64,000 bases of DNA from Chryseosolibacter sp036402115 (GTDB taxonomy: Bacteria > Bacteroidota > Bacteroidia > Cytophagales > Cyclobacteriaceae). Shown piece by piece: positions 52,282 through 61,607 of this stretch. A program made the translations under genes and the position numbers. The DNA lies in the NCBI GenBank assembly GCA_036402115.1, contig DASWTM010000215.1:1-64000 (forward strand), read 5' to 3'. Numbering within the stretch: position 1 is the first letter of the stretch; every line of letters begins with the position of its first letter. The notes beneath the pieces were generated by a model. That model saw only the letters and a list, made by a program, of their open reading frames with translations, had not been told where the DNA came from and made no database searches.

Positions 52282-55200
52282 ATGTCTACGTCACGTTCCG
52301 CGATCATCATGGTCGCGATTTCCCTCTTCACGGCTGGTTGCCAATCGGAGAAGGAGCCATTCAATAAGAAAATTAAACAACTCGATCCGTTGAAGACAGC
52401 TGAAATGGCGAAGTCGATCGAGTCACTCATTCAGCCTCAGCTAGCACCAGGGCTTGCATTAAAGATATGGGGTGTAGATTCCCTGGTTGCTGATCCAGTC
52501 TCCATCGACATCGATGACTTTGGAAAATTGTACTATACACGGACCAATCGTCAAAAGAATTCGGAGTTTGACATCCGTGGGCATCAGGACTGGGAAATCG
52601 AATCGATTAAACTGAAGAACATTGAAGAGAAGCGCGAGTTTTTGCATCGCATTCTTTCGCCTGAGAATAGTGATAAGAACAAATGGCTTGCGGATCTGAA
52701 CGGTGACGGTTCCCACGACTGGAGAGACATGACTATTGAGAAGGAACATGTCTATCGCGTGGAGGACACCAATGGCGATGGCGTAGCTGATCTTTCGCAA
52801 CTGGTCATTGAAGACTTTAATGAAGAAGTAACCGATGCAGCAGGTGGAGTGCTCATCAATGGCAAGGATCTCTTTGTTGGTATAGGCCCGGATCTGTGGC
52901 GTGTGAACGACAAGAACGAAGATGGCCTTGCCGATGAAAAAACATCGATCTCTCATGGCTATGGAATTCACGTTGGCTTTAGCGGCCACGGCATGTCCGG
53001 AATTGAAGTGGGACCGGAGGGAAAAATCTATTGGCAGATCGGAGACATTGGTTTCAGTGGTGTTGATAAGGCTGGAAAAAAGTGGGAGCATCCGAACAGT
53101 GGCGTAATCGTCCGATCGAATCCTGACGGGAGTGACTTCGAAGTTTTTGCGTATGGAAATCGTAATACACATGAATTTGTGTTTGACGAATATGGCAACC
53201 TGATCAGTGAAGACAATGATGGCGACCATCCCGGTGAAAGTGAACGCATCGTTTATGTGGTCAACGGTGCCGATATTGGTTGGAGAACTAACTGGCAGTT
53301 TGGGAAGTATCGTGATCCCGATAACAACACGTATAAAGTCTGGATGGACGAAAAAATGTACGTGCCTCGTTGGGACGGTCAGGCTGCCTACATTATTCCA
53401 CCCATTGCAAATTTTGTGAACGGCCCGACCGGGATGCTCTACAACCCTGGAACCGCATTAAGCAACGAGTGGAACAAAACATTTTTCATTGGTGAATTTG
53501 TTGGAAACCCAGCGCAGTCTGGGATCCATGCTTTTAAGCTCACTCAAAAAGGCGCAGGATTTGAATTAGGGGAAACCAGGAAAGTCCTGGGCGGTGTGCT
53601 CGCTACGGGAATTGATTTCGGACCGGATGGCGCGATGTATTTGGCGGACTGGATCGATGGCTGGAATACAAAAGATCATGGGCGCGTTTGGAAGCTCGAT
53701 GTGGAAAATCCCGATAGCGGAAAACGCAAGGAAGTGCAGTCGCTCTTACAGGCTGATGCATCGGACATGAAGGAAGATCAGCTTGAATCGATGCTGAAGC
53801 ATGAAGACCAGCGCGTGCGACAGAAAGCACAATTCGAGCTCGCCACGCGTGGTAACGATGGAATGGAAGTTTTTCAAAAGGCGATCGCACAGACTGATAA
53901 TCAACTCGCGCGCGTGAATGCCATCTGGGGAATCAGTCAGTTTGCGCGGAAGGATAGCAAGCATGCAAAAGTCTTGTTGCCACTTTTAAAAGATAAAGAC
54001 CCGGAGATCAGAGCGCAGGCGGCAAAATGGCTTGGCGATGTAAGATATAAGGACGCGGGAGCTGACCTCATTCCTTTGTTAAAAGATGAAAATAGTCGTG
54101 CGCGCTTTTTTGCAGCTGAAGCCCTAGGCAGAATTGAATACGAAGGTGCGATACAGCCGATCATTGACATGCTGATCGCCAATAATGACGAAGATGTTTA
54201 TCTCCGCCACGCAGGGAGCCTTGCGCTGGCGAGAATTGGAAAGGCAGACCCTGTCGTTGCGCTTGCATCCCATAATTCAAAACCGGTAAGGATTGCAGCC
54301 GTTGTTGCGCTTCGCAGAATGGAAAACAAAGGTATTGCTCAATTCTTGAAGGATGGCGATGAGTTCGTGGTGACAGAAGCAGCGCGCGCCATTAATGATG
54401 ATCTTTCGATACCAGAAGCATTGCCCGCACTTGGCGACCTGTTGAAAACAACTGCGTTTAAAAATGAGGCGCTGATTCGCAGAGCAATCAATGCAAACCT
54501 TCGCGTTGGAAACGAAACTGCAATGGACAACCTTGTGCAATATGCAGCAAACCCGTCCGCACCGCAGGCGATGCGTGCCGAGGCGATTGAAGCCCTCAGC
54601 ACCTGGGGCAAGCCTTCCGTTCTCGATCGCGTTGATGGACGTTTTCGTGGTGAGATTACAAGAAGCCTCGAAGGAGTGATTGCAAAATCAGGAGACCGGT
54701 TAATTCAACTACTATCTGCCAAAGAAGCTGAGGTCAGATTATCATCGGCAAAAGCCATCGGTAAACTGAAGATAACAAAAGCATCTCAGTCGCTGATGGC
54801 TGCATTAAAGAAAGACGGAGATTCACGCGTCCGGGAGGAATCGCTCAAGGCACTTGCAGCAATTGGAGATCCAAATGTTGCAGAGGCGATTAAGACTGGC
54901 CTTGCAGACAAAGAAAAGAACGTTCGTGTCACTGCATTGGATTTGCTGCCAAAGATGGGGCTGGAAAAATCACTGATGGTAACATTGCTGCAGGATGTTA
55001 TTCAAACCCGAACAGTGGAAGAAAAGCAGGCCGCGTTACTTACGCTGGGAAATCTACCTGTAGAAAATACAAAACCCGTTTTCGAAAAGTTACTTGGTCA
55101 GCTTGAAAGCAAGAAGCTTCCAGTAGAGATCCAGCTCGAGCTAGCCGAAGCGCTCGACAGTGCAAAGGCTCCTGAACTTAAGTCACGGTTGAAAGCGATT

Positions 55201-55668
55201 ATCGCTCAGAATAAGGATACCCTCGCGGCCGCCTACGCAGGAGCTCTTCAAGGTGGTAATAGTAACCGTGGCGCAAGAATATTTTATGGCCATCAGTCAG
55301 CACAATGCATCCGGTGCCATTCGTATGGAGACTATGGAGGGAATGCAGGCCCGCGGCTCAACGGTGTAGCTACACGCCTTTCTCGGGAGCAACTGCTGGA
55401 GGCCCTGATCAATCCCAGCGCAAGACTGGCTCCGGGTTACGGGACCGTGACCGTGGAAGTCGAGGGTAGGAAAATCAGTGGTATTGTGCAGGAAGAAACG
55501 AAAACGAGTTTGAAATTAAAGATCGGAGATAAACCTGACACCGTAATTCAAAAGGCGGCTATTTCAAACCGCACGGATGCTGCGTCAAGCATGCCACCCA
55601 TGCGATTGATTCTGTCAAAAAAGGAAATCCGTGATGTGGTGAGTTTTCTTGCCACCATGAAAGAATGA
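52282..55668 (+). CDS. PVC-type heme lipoprotein with propeller and HEAT repeats
   Basis: A 1128-residue lipoprotein with lipobox TAGC (Cys20). An N-terminal beta-propeller dehydrogenase-like domain (about 40-480, with GMSGIEVGPEGKIYWQIGD and DFGPDGAMYLADW), HEAT repeats (about 490-980) and a C-terminal cytochrome c domain follow. The heme motif CIRCH is at 1009-1013, with SSMPPM near the end as the axial Met region. This is the layout of the PVC-type heme-binding CxxCH proteins. It probably oxidises a sugar-like compound at the cell surface and passes on electrons. A substrate cannot be read. It stands alone after the GH5 gene. Confidence 0.88.
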   Translation: MSTSRSAIIMVAISLFTAGCQSEKEPFNKKIKQLDPLKTAEMAKSIESLIQPQLAPGLALKIWGVDSLVADPVSIDIDDFGKLYYTRTNRQKNSEFDIRGHQDWEIESIKLKNIEEKREFLHRILSPENSDKNKWLADLNGDGSHDWRDMTIEKEHVYRVEDTNGDGVADLSQLVIEDFNEEVTDAAGGVLINGKDLFVGIGPDLWRVNDKNEDGLADEKTSISHGYGIHVGFSGHGMSGIEVGPEGKIYWQIGDIGFSGVDKAGKKWEHPNSGVIVRSNPDGSDFEVFAYGNRNTHEFVFDEYGNLISEDNDGDHPGESERIVYVVNGADIGWRTNWQFGKYRDPDNNTYKVWMDEKMYVPRWDGQAAYIIPPIANFVNGPTGMLYNPGTALSNEWNKTFFIGEFVGNPAQSGIHAFKLTQKGAGFELGETRKVLGGVLATGIDFGPDGAMYLADWIDGWNTKDHGRVWKLDVENPDSGKRKEVQSLLQADASDMKEDQLESMLKHEDQRVRQKAQFELATRGNDGMEVFQKAIAQTDNQLARVNAIWGISQFARKDSKHAKVLLPLLKDKDPEIRAQAAKWLGDVRYKDAGADLIPLLKDENSRARFFAAEALGRIEYEGAIQPIIDMLIANNDEDVYLRHAGSLALARIGKADPVVALASHNSKPVRIAAVVALRRMENKGIAQFLKDGDEFVVTEAARAINDDLSIPEALPALGDLLKTTAFKNEALIRRAINANLRVGNETAMDNLVQYAANPSAPQAMRAEAIEALSTWGKPSVLDRVDGRFRGEITRSLEGVIAKSGDRLIQLLSAKEAEVRLSSAKAIGKLKITKASQSLMAALKKDGDSRVREESLKALAAIGDPNVAEAIKTGLADKEKNVRVTALDLLPKMGLEKSLMVTLLQDVIQTRTVEEKQAALLTLGNLPVENTKPVFEKLLGQLESKKLPVEIQLELAEALDSAKAPELKSRLKAIIAQNKDTLAAAYAGALQGGNSNRGARIFYGHQSAQCIRCHSYGDYGGNAGPRLNGVATRLSREQLLEALINPSARLAPGYGTVTVEVEGRKISGIVQEETKTSLKLKIGDKPDTVIQKAAISNRTDAASSMPPMRLILSKKEIRDVVSFLATMKE

Positions 55669-55692
55669 CGAGTTGAGGGTACGGTTAAAAAG

Positions 55693-55728
55693 GCGTGACG
55701 GAAAGTTAATCCGTCACGCTTTATTTTT
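55693..55728. terminator. Bidirectional terminator
   Basis: GCGTGACGGA (55693-55702) pairs perfectly with TCCGTCACGC (55710-55719), with T-rich sequence after it and an A-run before it. It serves the heme lipoprotein gene on this strand and the outer-membrane gene on the other. Confidence 0.75.
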
Positions 55729-55732
55729 GTAA

Positions 55733-56320
55733 TTACTCTTTTGTTTTTCCGGGCAGATAAATTTGAAGGCCGAAATTCATATTGAAAAATCGATTGCGAT
55801 TCTCATCTGTATTATAAGATGACGAGCCGTAAAAAGAGTTCGTATACGATAAAATTGCCTCGATCGCGACAGAGCTGTTGATGAAATAGGTAATGCCCGT
55901 CCCTGTTTTGAATTCGCGTCCTATCGATTTACTTTCAGAGGGCTCATTTCCGTCTATCAGCGTTTTGGATTGCGTTTTTCCGGCACTGTACGACACCATG
56001 GGGAATACGGCCCAGTCATTAAAAGGGAAGTAATACCTCACTTCAGGTCCGATGCTGTAAGACCATGACTTGCTCGTGGCAGTCGGGAATGTTGACTTGT
56101 TGGCTGAAAAGGGTACCGTTAATCCAATGCTGAGTCGATCGATTACGAAATACGCAACGGTTGGGCCAATGTAAAGGTCGCGTTTTTGGATTGACTTGCC
56201 CTGTTTTCCCGTTGAAAATCCTGCAGCTGTTCCACCAATCCGGAAATTGCCGCGGTCAAGCTGGGCAAACAGGCCGCACGAAGATGTGAGCAGAATTGCG
56301 AAAATGAATAATCTTTTCAT
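55733..56320 (-). CDS. Outer-membrane beta-barrel protein
   Basis: A 195-residue protein with a signal peptide ending LFAQ. GNFRIGGTAAGFSTG, SIGPEVRYYFPFNDWAVFPMVSYSAG and FFNMNFGLQIYL are alternating barrel strands. The size fits an eight-strand barrel. No function is evident. The gene is convergent to the heme lipoprotein gene, with the terminator between them. Confidence 0.78.
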   Translation of the reverse strand: MKRLFIFAILLTSSCGLFAQLDRGNFRIGGTAAGFSTGKQGKSIQKRDLYIGPTVAYFVIDRLSIGLTVPFSANKSTFPTATSKSWSYSIGPEVRYYFPFNDWAVFPMVSYSAGKTQSKTLIDGNEPSESKSIGREFKTGTGITYFINSSVAIEAILSYTNSFYGSSSYNTDENRNRFFNMNFGLQIYLPGKTKE

Positions 56321-56482
56321 AGGATCTGTTTTTGGTTAGATAATACGTTGATCGCAGCAAAAAGCGTACAGAAATACAGGGTAAATGGATTAACCAACAC
56401 GGCCCTTGCAGAATATGATACATTCAGGTACGCTCACTATAATAGGCTGAAAGAAAGAGAAGTGAGATCCGTTGAGTCTAAA

Positions 56483-57256
56483 CTAGCTCGTTGATTTGGA
56501 TACAACATTAAGCGCCTTGATTTGTTCCCGATAATTTGAGGGAAGGATTTTTGAAAATAATAACCAGTCAAAATTGGATTTTTTGATCAGGCGATAGAGC
56601 GGAATCATAGGCTTCAGGTACTTTGCGGGCCGAAAAGAAAGAAGCGCGTAAACACGTCCTGGAACGACAAGTTTCTGCGACTCAATCAGGATCTTGTAAC
56701 GGAGCGCTCCCAGGTGTTTTTTATACTGTCGAAACAAGTCGGTGGTGTATTGGCTTACGGCAAGATCATGTACGAGGTGATGTTCGCGACTCAACAGCCA
56801 CAATGAATATGTCTTTGGTAACTCTTTTAATCCCATGCGATCACCCACGCGGTAGAAGACGTCATAAACTTCTTCTTTTTCACTGGCGGTCAATTTGCGT
56901 TCGAGTGTTTCGTATGATGCAATCGAATAGTAAATCAACATATACAATACATCACGATAGGCCCAATCTGGGATGGTAGCATTCCTGTTGGATTCTACCT
57001 GCTTATGAATATTGCGCATCGCATCAATCACCGACAGCGCACGTTGATTTTCAGCGAAGACGATATTTCGTGCGTATGTGACGGTAGAGAACAGTCGCCC
57101 AAGCGGGTCAGAGGGAAGCCGTCCCGTGAAGTACAACCAGTCAACGGCCTTGTTAAGCGCAAACTCGGCTGCTGACCCGGCAAAGATCAGCAACACCGTA
57201 TCGTGCCGGCCCCAGATTTTTCTTACAATCGAGTTTTCGTGAGCAAACCATGCCAT
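56483..57256 (-). CDS. MpaB-like oxygenase (DUF2236)
   Basis: A 257-residue protein. LIFAGSAAEFALNKAVDWLYFTGRLPSDPLGRLFSTVTYARNIVFAEN follows the start of DUF2236 or 'oxygenase MpaB' proteins, whose relatives include rubber oxygenase and other heme proteins. H-x-x-V-H-D near 172-177 (REHHLVHD) could ligate metal. No signal peptide is visible, so it is likely cytoplasmic or membrane-linked. The ATG at 57256 is chosen over an upstream TTG. The substrate is unknown. Confidence 0.76.
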   Translation of the reverse strand: MAWFAHENSIVRKIWGRHDTVLLIFAGSAAEFALNKAVDWLYFTGRLPSDPLGRLFSTVTYARNIVFAENQRALSVIDAMRNIHKQVESNRNATIPDWAYRDVLYMLIYYSIASYETLERKLTASEKEEVYDVFYRVGDRMGLKELPKTYSLWLLSREHHLVHDLAVSQYTTDLFRQYKKHLGALRYKILIESQKLVVPGRVYALLSFRPAKYLKPMIPLYRLIKKSNFDWLLFSKILPSNYREQIKALNVVSKSTS

Positions 57257-57330
57257 CGTGTTCAAAGATAATAATTGCTGTCATCTCTTGAACAGAGGAC
57301 ATACACTACATGTAGCCTTTGATGAGCAAA

Positions 57331-57948
57331 CTAGACTTTTCCTTCGTCCAGGTCGTCAAGCGACTTTCTGTCGATCCATGTATCTTCTTTAATGTGGATT
57401 TCATCATCTGACGCCTTGTGGACGATACGGCTTCGCGTAATGACGACACCTTCGCGACTCGGCCCGTTCGGATTACTTACGGTCGTATCAAGTGACGGGC
57501 TCCGTTCTTTTGAGCGGTCAGCATCTGGCTCGGAGTTTAATTCTGTTTTTGCTACGCGCGCTTCCATTCTCCGGTCATCGCGTGTCATAGCATCCTCTTG
57601 AACTTTAAACTGTTCATCAACATTGAGTGCGCCACAGTCATCCAGAATATTGGCTGCCTTCATAGCATCACTGTAGTTATGAGTCAACACCGCGATCACA
57701 GTTCCACGCTGAGCAACTGTTGCATATTTCATCGCAAGTTGAGTATCGCCAAACACATTCAGAAAGTATTTACCGATCTTACTGTCGAACACTCCATTCT
57801 CATCCGTTGCATCGCCTCGCGTTTCCGATACTTCCGGTGGAAGGGATACGTCAATGTGTTCGCGGTCAAAATTATTATCCATGAGTGAATGCACGGCACA
57901 CTCGGCTTTTGTGCTGTCATCAAATATTCCAATTACTGTCTGTACCAT
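57331..57948 (-). CDS. YflT-like general stress protein
   Basis: A 205-residue protein from the ATG at 57948. The first half (MVQTVIGIFDDSTKAECAVHSLM, GTVIAVLTHNYSDAMKAANILDDCGA) is the heat-induced YflT domain seen in Bacillus stress proteins. The second half is charged and disordered, with an arginine-serine stretch and a short region EIHIKEDTWIDRKSLD that resembles the DUF2382 style of stress proteins. A role under heat or salt stress is likely by family. An upstream start at 58149 gives an unnatural extension. Confidence 0.72.
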   Translation of the reverse strand: MVQTVIGIFDDSTKAECAVHSLMDNNFDREHIDVSLPPEVSETRGDATDENGVFDSKIGKYFLNVFGDTQLAMKYATVAQRGTVIAVLTHNYSDAMKAANILDDCGALNVDEQFKVQEDAMTRDDRRMEARVAKTELNSEPDADRSKERSPSLDTTVSNPNGPSREGVVITRSRIVHKASDDEIHIKEDTWIDRKSLDDLDEGKV

Positions 57949-58085
57949 ATCGAAAGCGTTAATCTTGATCAGGATGAAAAAATTATACCTTCGTGAAAAA
58001 CCACAACCGACTTTTCTCATGTAGCATCTATCGATTATAAACCGCTTGAGAATTTCAGTAACTTGGATGAATTTGTTTGCTGACC

Positions 58086-58745
58086 ATGCTGCGTATTCGC
58101 GCCATTCTATTTGACCTGATAGGAACGACCGTTCTGGAAAAGGACCCAACTGTCATTAACGCATGTTTTGAAGCGGCTTTTTCTCAGCATGGTTTCGTTG
58201 TACAGCGGTCACAGATTCAAGAGGTGCGGGGATTGGATAAGAAGGAAGCAATTGATCGCATCCTTGCCGATGCAGACCCACCAGCAGCAGTCAAAGCGCA
58301 GATACTTGAGTCGTTTAAGAGAAATGTTGAGGGCAGTCTCGACAACTTTGTTGAGCATCCTGCATTTCCTGAAATAGTGCATGAACTTCATCGCAGAAAA
58401 ATTCCGATTGGGATTGCGAGTGGCTTGCCACATGACGTCTTTCAACCGCTGATGAAAAAGCTTCAATGGCACAATCATTCACTGGCCTATACCAATGTTT
58501 ATGAGCGATGCAAACAAGGGCGGCCTCATCCTGAAATGATCTTCACGATGTGCAGTTACCTGAACATCGATCCACAGGATGTTTTGAAAGTAGGCGATAC
58601 ACTCGTTGATATTCAGGAAGGAAAAAACGCGGGTGCCTATACTGCTGCTGTCCTTGCTGGGACGCAACCGCGGGCGATGCTGCTAAACGCCCGGCCGGAT
58701 TTCATTTTTGAGTCGCTTCAAGATGTAATACACGTTCTCGCGTAA
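58086..58745 (+). CDS. HAD-family hydrolase, phosphonatase-like
   Basis: A 219-residue HAD enzyme. The first motif is ILFDLIGTTV: the nucleophile Asp10 is kept, but the second Asp is Ile12. Phosphonatase-type enzymes have DxAGT here instead of DxDGT, and the cap has GLDKKEAIDRIL, where PhnX-type enzymes carry a substrate-binding lysine. The later motifs are IGIASGLPHDV and KVGDTLVDIQEGKNAG. It may act on phosphonoacetaldehyde or a related compound. The ATG at 58086 follows an in-frame TTG. The gene is divergent from the YflT-like gene. Confidence 0.83.
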   Translation: MLRIRAILFDLIGTTVLEKDPTVINACFEAAFSQHGFVVQRSQIQEVRGLDKKEAIDRILADADPPAAVKAQILESFKRNVEGSLDNFVEHPAFPEIVHELHRRKIPIGIASGLPHDVFQPLMKKLQWHNHSLAYTNVYERCKQGRPHPEMIFTMCSYLNIDPQDVLKVGDTLVDIQEGKNAGAYTAAVLAGTQPRAMLLNARPDFIFESLQDVIHVLA

Positions 58746-58805
58746 CGCGAGCAAACCGGGCATAAAATTCTACGAAAAAGATTCACTTGCGCGAACGGTA
58801 GACGC

Positions 58806-59420
58806 ATGAATCAAGTTGTTATCTGCGAGGGACTGAATATGAGCACAGGAGAGAAGGTGGAGAAGGTTAAAATGTTTGCTGATGAGGCGCACGGTGAGCA
58901 GATGCGCAAATTTGCAAAGGAACGGTATATTGTTCATCCGATTCGCGTGATGGAGATCGTGCGCGAATATTCGCAGGAAGTACCATTACTTGCCGCTTCG
59001 CTTTTACACGATGTTCTCGAAGACACACAGGTGACGCCTGAGCAGTTGAAGCTTTTCCTTGACTCAGTAATGAACCAGGCTGAATCGGATGAGACCTTTA
59101 AACTCGTGACAGAACTGACAGATGTGTTTACCAAAACTAATTATCCGAACCTTAACCGCAGAACGAGGAGAACACGCGAAGCGGAACGACTGGCGGATGT
59201 GAGTTCTGACGCCCATACCGTGAAATATGCCGACATAATCGACAACGTGTTGGATATTTCTAAACACGACACGGATTTTGCCTTACCCTATATGCGCGAG
59301 AGCAAGCAACTCCTTCAACACATGACGAATGGAAATCCTGCGTTATATGCGCGTGCACTTGATGTAGTGAATGGGGCGATGCAGCAATACTTTCAAAAAG
59401 CGAATATCAAAGCTCTTTAG
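58806..59420 (+). CDS. HD-domain protein like small alarmone hydrolases
   Basis: A 204-residue HD-domain protein. YIVHPIRVMEIVREYS, LLAASLLHDVLEDTQVTPEQL and VKYADIIDNVLDI match the RelA/SpoT hydrolase motifs, including the HD metal site (LLHDVLEDT). No synthetase domain is present, so it resembles small alarmone hydrolases (MESH1-like), which remove pyrophosphate from (p)ppGpp. The ATG at 58806 is taken; 58839 (MSTGEKVEK) is possible too. It follows the HAD gene with 60 bases between them. Confidence 0.8.
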   Translation: MNQVVICEGLNMSTGEKVEKVKMFADEAHGEQMRKFAKERYIVHPIRVMEIVREYSQEVPLLAASLLHDVLEDTQVTPEQLKLFLDSVMNQAESDETFKLVTELTDVFTKTNYPNLNRRTRRTREAERLADVSSDAHTVKYADIIDNVLDISKHDTDFALPYMRESKQLLQHMTNGNPALYARALDVVNGAMQQYFQKANIKAL

Positions 59421-59465
59421 ATCTGGCATGCGAATTTAGCCGCTGGATTGAAAAATTTGCAGGTC

Positions 59466-60062
59466 ATGTGGAGTAGAGTTGTGCTGGTGTTCGTGATGAC
59501 ATTCCTGTCAGTTTCATCGTTTGCCGAAGAATGGTTTCAGGGTTCGGTAGTGCTAAAATCAAAATCAGTTTTGCGCGGAGAGATTTCCGTTAAACACGGC
59601 TACGATGTCGTGTTCTTTCGTGTTGCCGATCAGATCAGTGTGATCCCGGCTTTCAAAATTGCTTACCTTAATATTTTTGATGAAGACCTCGAAGCCGAGC
59701 GGAGATTCGTTTCTCTCAATATAGGCGTTGGTGCCGCCCGAACTTATCAGTTTTTTGAATTACTGGTAGATGGGGAGGTGACAATTCTCAGACGGCAACT
59801 CACCCTTTGGTATTCACTTCACCTCGATCTAACCGACTACGAGTATTATGTTCTGTACGATGAGGAAATTCAGGGACTTCACAAGTTTAAGAAAAAGATT
59901 TATCCCACGCTTGTAGACAAGTCGGATGGTGCCATTGAATCCTATGTTAAATCAAATCAGCTTAGTACAAAATCGGTCGATGATATTGTCGACATGAGCA
60001 GCTACTATAATGATTATGTCACGGGGAAACTACAATTTGCTAAAAACGAGGTTCAGGATTGA
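59466..60062 (+). CDS. Exported protein of unknown function
   Basis: A 198-residue protein from the ATG at 59466, with a signal peptide (VVLVFVMTFLSVSSFAEE). The mature part begins with a beta-rich stretch (GSVVLKSKSVLRGEISVKHGYDVVFFRV) and has a C-terminal helical part. I do not recognise the family. Its last 10 bases overlap the 3' end of the convergent DUF5690 gene. An earlier TTG start at 59448 is less likely. Confidence 0.65.
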   Translation: MWSRVVLVFVMTFLSVSSFAEEWFQGSVVLKSKSVLRGEISVKHGYDVVFFRVADQISVIPAFKIAYLNIFDEDLEAERRFVSLNIGVGAARTYQFFELLVDGEVTILRRQLTLWYSLHLDLTDYEYYVLYDEEIQGLHKFKKKIYPTLVDKSDGAIESYVKSNQLSTKSVDDIVDMSSYYNDYVTGKLQFAKNEVQD

Positions 60063-61339
60063 AGTTGTTTGTGCCGCAAGTGGAAGTAAATCATCGATCC
60101 AGTGATGAGTAAGGTTCCTAAGATGGAAATGGCATAACCACCCGAAACAAAGAATTCCACCCAGCTCAACTGTGTATACGTAAATTCTTTCAGAAACAAC
60201 ACGCTCACACTTCCAAGGTAGCCGAATGCATCCGCCACATACATGATGAAGCCCACGGTGCCAATATACCTAAAGGCGGCAATGAGTCGGTCAAAGAAGA
60301 TACTGTTGAACGGCACATATCCAAGGTACAGCCCAACGCCTATTAAGATCATCCACATCGGAGCTTCGATCTGTTTTTGCTCATACATCAGCGTGCCGAT
60401 CCCTATCAGCAACATGCCAGCAATGATGATGAGGTGATTTACCATCAGTGCAAGCTTATTGTTTTTAATCAGCATAATGCTTCCCATGATCACGAGGACA
60501 AGTATGGAGACCGGTGTTTCAGTGCGGGTATAAATTCCTGCAACGTGGCCATAGCCAAGAGACTTCCAAACGTCCGAAGCAAAGTTTTCCCGGAAGTCGC
60601 GAAAGGCTGTGAGCAGCATGTAGGCGAGCACAAACAGAACAATCCCGGGCAAAAATGTCTTTACAAAATGTTTTCGTTGATCTGCGTTCATGGGTTGCCG
60701 CTTTGTTCGCAGGGCTTCATCGAGCGCAGAAGGTGGCGGTACTTTGTCCAGAAGCCAAAGGAAGACAAGTAACGGCACAACGAAAACGCAGCATGCAGCA
60801 AATGGCATCCATGTTTCACTCACACCCCAGTCGCGCATAAGATAGGCGCCAACAGACCTGCAGAGACCCGCGGAAAAAATGAAACTCACCGAAAGGGAAG
60901 CGCCCAGTACTTCCGTCATTCGTCTTCCTTCCAGGTAACCGAATACCATTCCCCACACAAGTCCGAGAGGGAAGCCATTCATGAAAAGAAAAATAATATT
61001 ATAAGGTGCCGGTACAATTGCAAACAGGAGCCATGCCAACGCAGCAAGCGACACCATCAGCAAAATGCCCGATGTGCGCTGATGTGCTTTTAATTCCGCG
61101 ATAAATTTGATCCCGAAGAACTTTGCCATGGCGTATCCTACAACCTGAAACGTAACGAGCCAGACCTTGTAGCTTATCCCAGCGTATACAATTCCTTCAA
61201 ATGTTGCTGCAGAAAATGTTTTTCGGAAAGCGTAGATACAGGTGTAAAGGCAGAAAGCGCTGATGGATGCATACACAGTAAACCAAAATCCATTGGCGTG
61301 CTCTAACTTCTGTGTAAGCGAAGATTTTAAAGGCAACAT
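60053..61339 (-). CDS. DUF5690 membrane protein
   Basis: A 428-residue protein with about 12 membrane helices, resembling MFS carriers. The signature FWFTVYASISAFCLYTCIYAFRKTFSAATFEG at the start matches DUF5690 of Bacteroidota, and RRMTEVLGASLSVSFIFSAG lies mid-protein. The function is unknown; transport is likely from the fold. It is convergent to the exported-protein gene, and divergent from the phosphodiesterase-type gene across a 268-base space with an imperfect inverted repeat. Confidence 0.85.
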   Translation of the reverse strand: MLPLKSSLTQKLEHANGFWFTVYASISAFCLYTCIYAFRKTFSAATFEGIVYAGISYKVWLVTFQVVGYAMAKFFGIKFIAELKAHQRTSGILLMVSLAALAWLLFAIVPAPYNIIFLFMNGFPLGLVWGMVFGYLEGRRMTEVLGASLSVSFIFSAGLCRSVGAYLMRDWGVSETWMPFAACCVFVVPLLVFLWLLDKVPPPSALDEALRTKRQPMNADQRKHFVKTFLPGIVLFVLAYMLLTAFRDFRENFASDVWKSLGYGHVAGIYTRTETPVSILVLVIMGSIMLIKNNKLALMVNHLIIIAGMLLIGIGTLMYEQKQIEAPMWMILIGVGLYLGYVPFNSIFFDRLIAAFRYIGTVGFIMYVADAFGYLGSVSVLFLKEFTYTQLSWVEFFVSGGYAISILGTLLITGSMIYFHLRHKQLQS

Positions 61340-61404
61340 TGGCGTTAGGTTGACGATTTTTAAACAAACCGCCCCCCAATATGTAAATTTTTTCCTAACC
61401 GACC

Positions 61405-61463
61405 GCGTGCGAATGACGTAGTTCGTGGACTTAAAAAAGCGCTCACGTCATTCGACTACACGC
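61405..61463. promoter_or_regulatory. Imperfect inverted repeat in the divergent promoter region
   Basis: CGAATGACGT (61410-61419) is the exact reverse complement of 61445-61454. GCGTG before it and CACGC after it continue the pairing past a 4-base bulge. It lies between the divergent DUF5690 and phosphodiesterase-type genes and could be an operator or a long hairpin. Confidence 0.45.
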
Positions 61464-61607
61464 AGAAAAAATACTCTACGCCCTACAGTGCCTTTAGACT
61501 TGAAGTATGCATTGATAATATCTACCACTCGGTAAAACGAATGCATCCTCCACATTGTGTTGAGAGTACTCCCTTACCATGGAACGGGATTTGAACCTGC
61601 TGGCTAT

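Noticed and set aside
58737..58751. Hairpin CTCGCG-TAA-CGCGAG around the stop of the HAD gene
   Set aside because: No T-run follows, and the 3-base loop with the stop codon in it is likely chance in a GC-rich stretch.
61576..61600. Sequence like the reverse complement of a tRNA T-arm (GGGATTTGAACC)
   Set aside because: The T-stem has a mismatch and no acceptor, D or anticodon arm can be found at the right distance on the reverse strand. It also lies just before the signal peptide of the phosphodiesterase-type gene. Probably chance.
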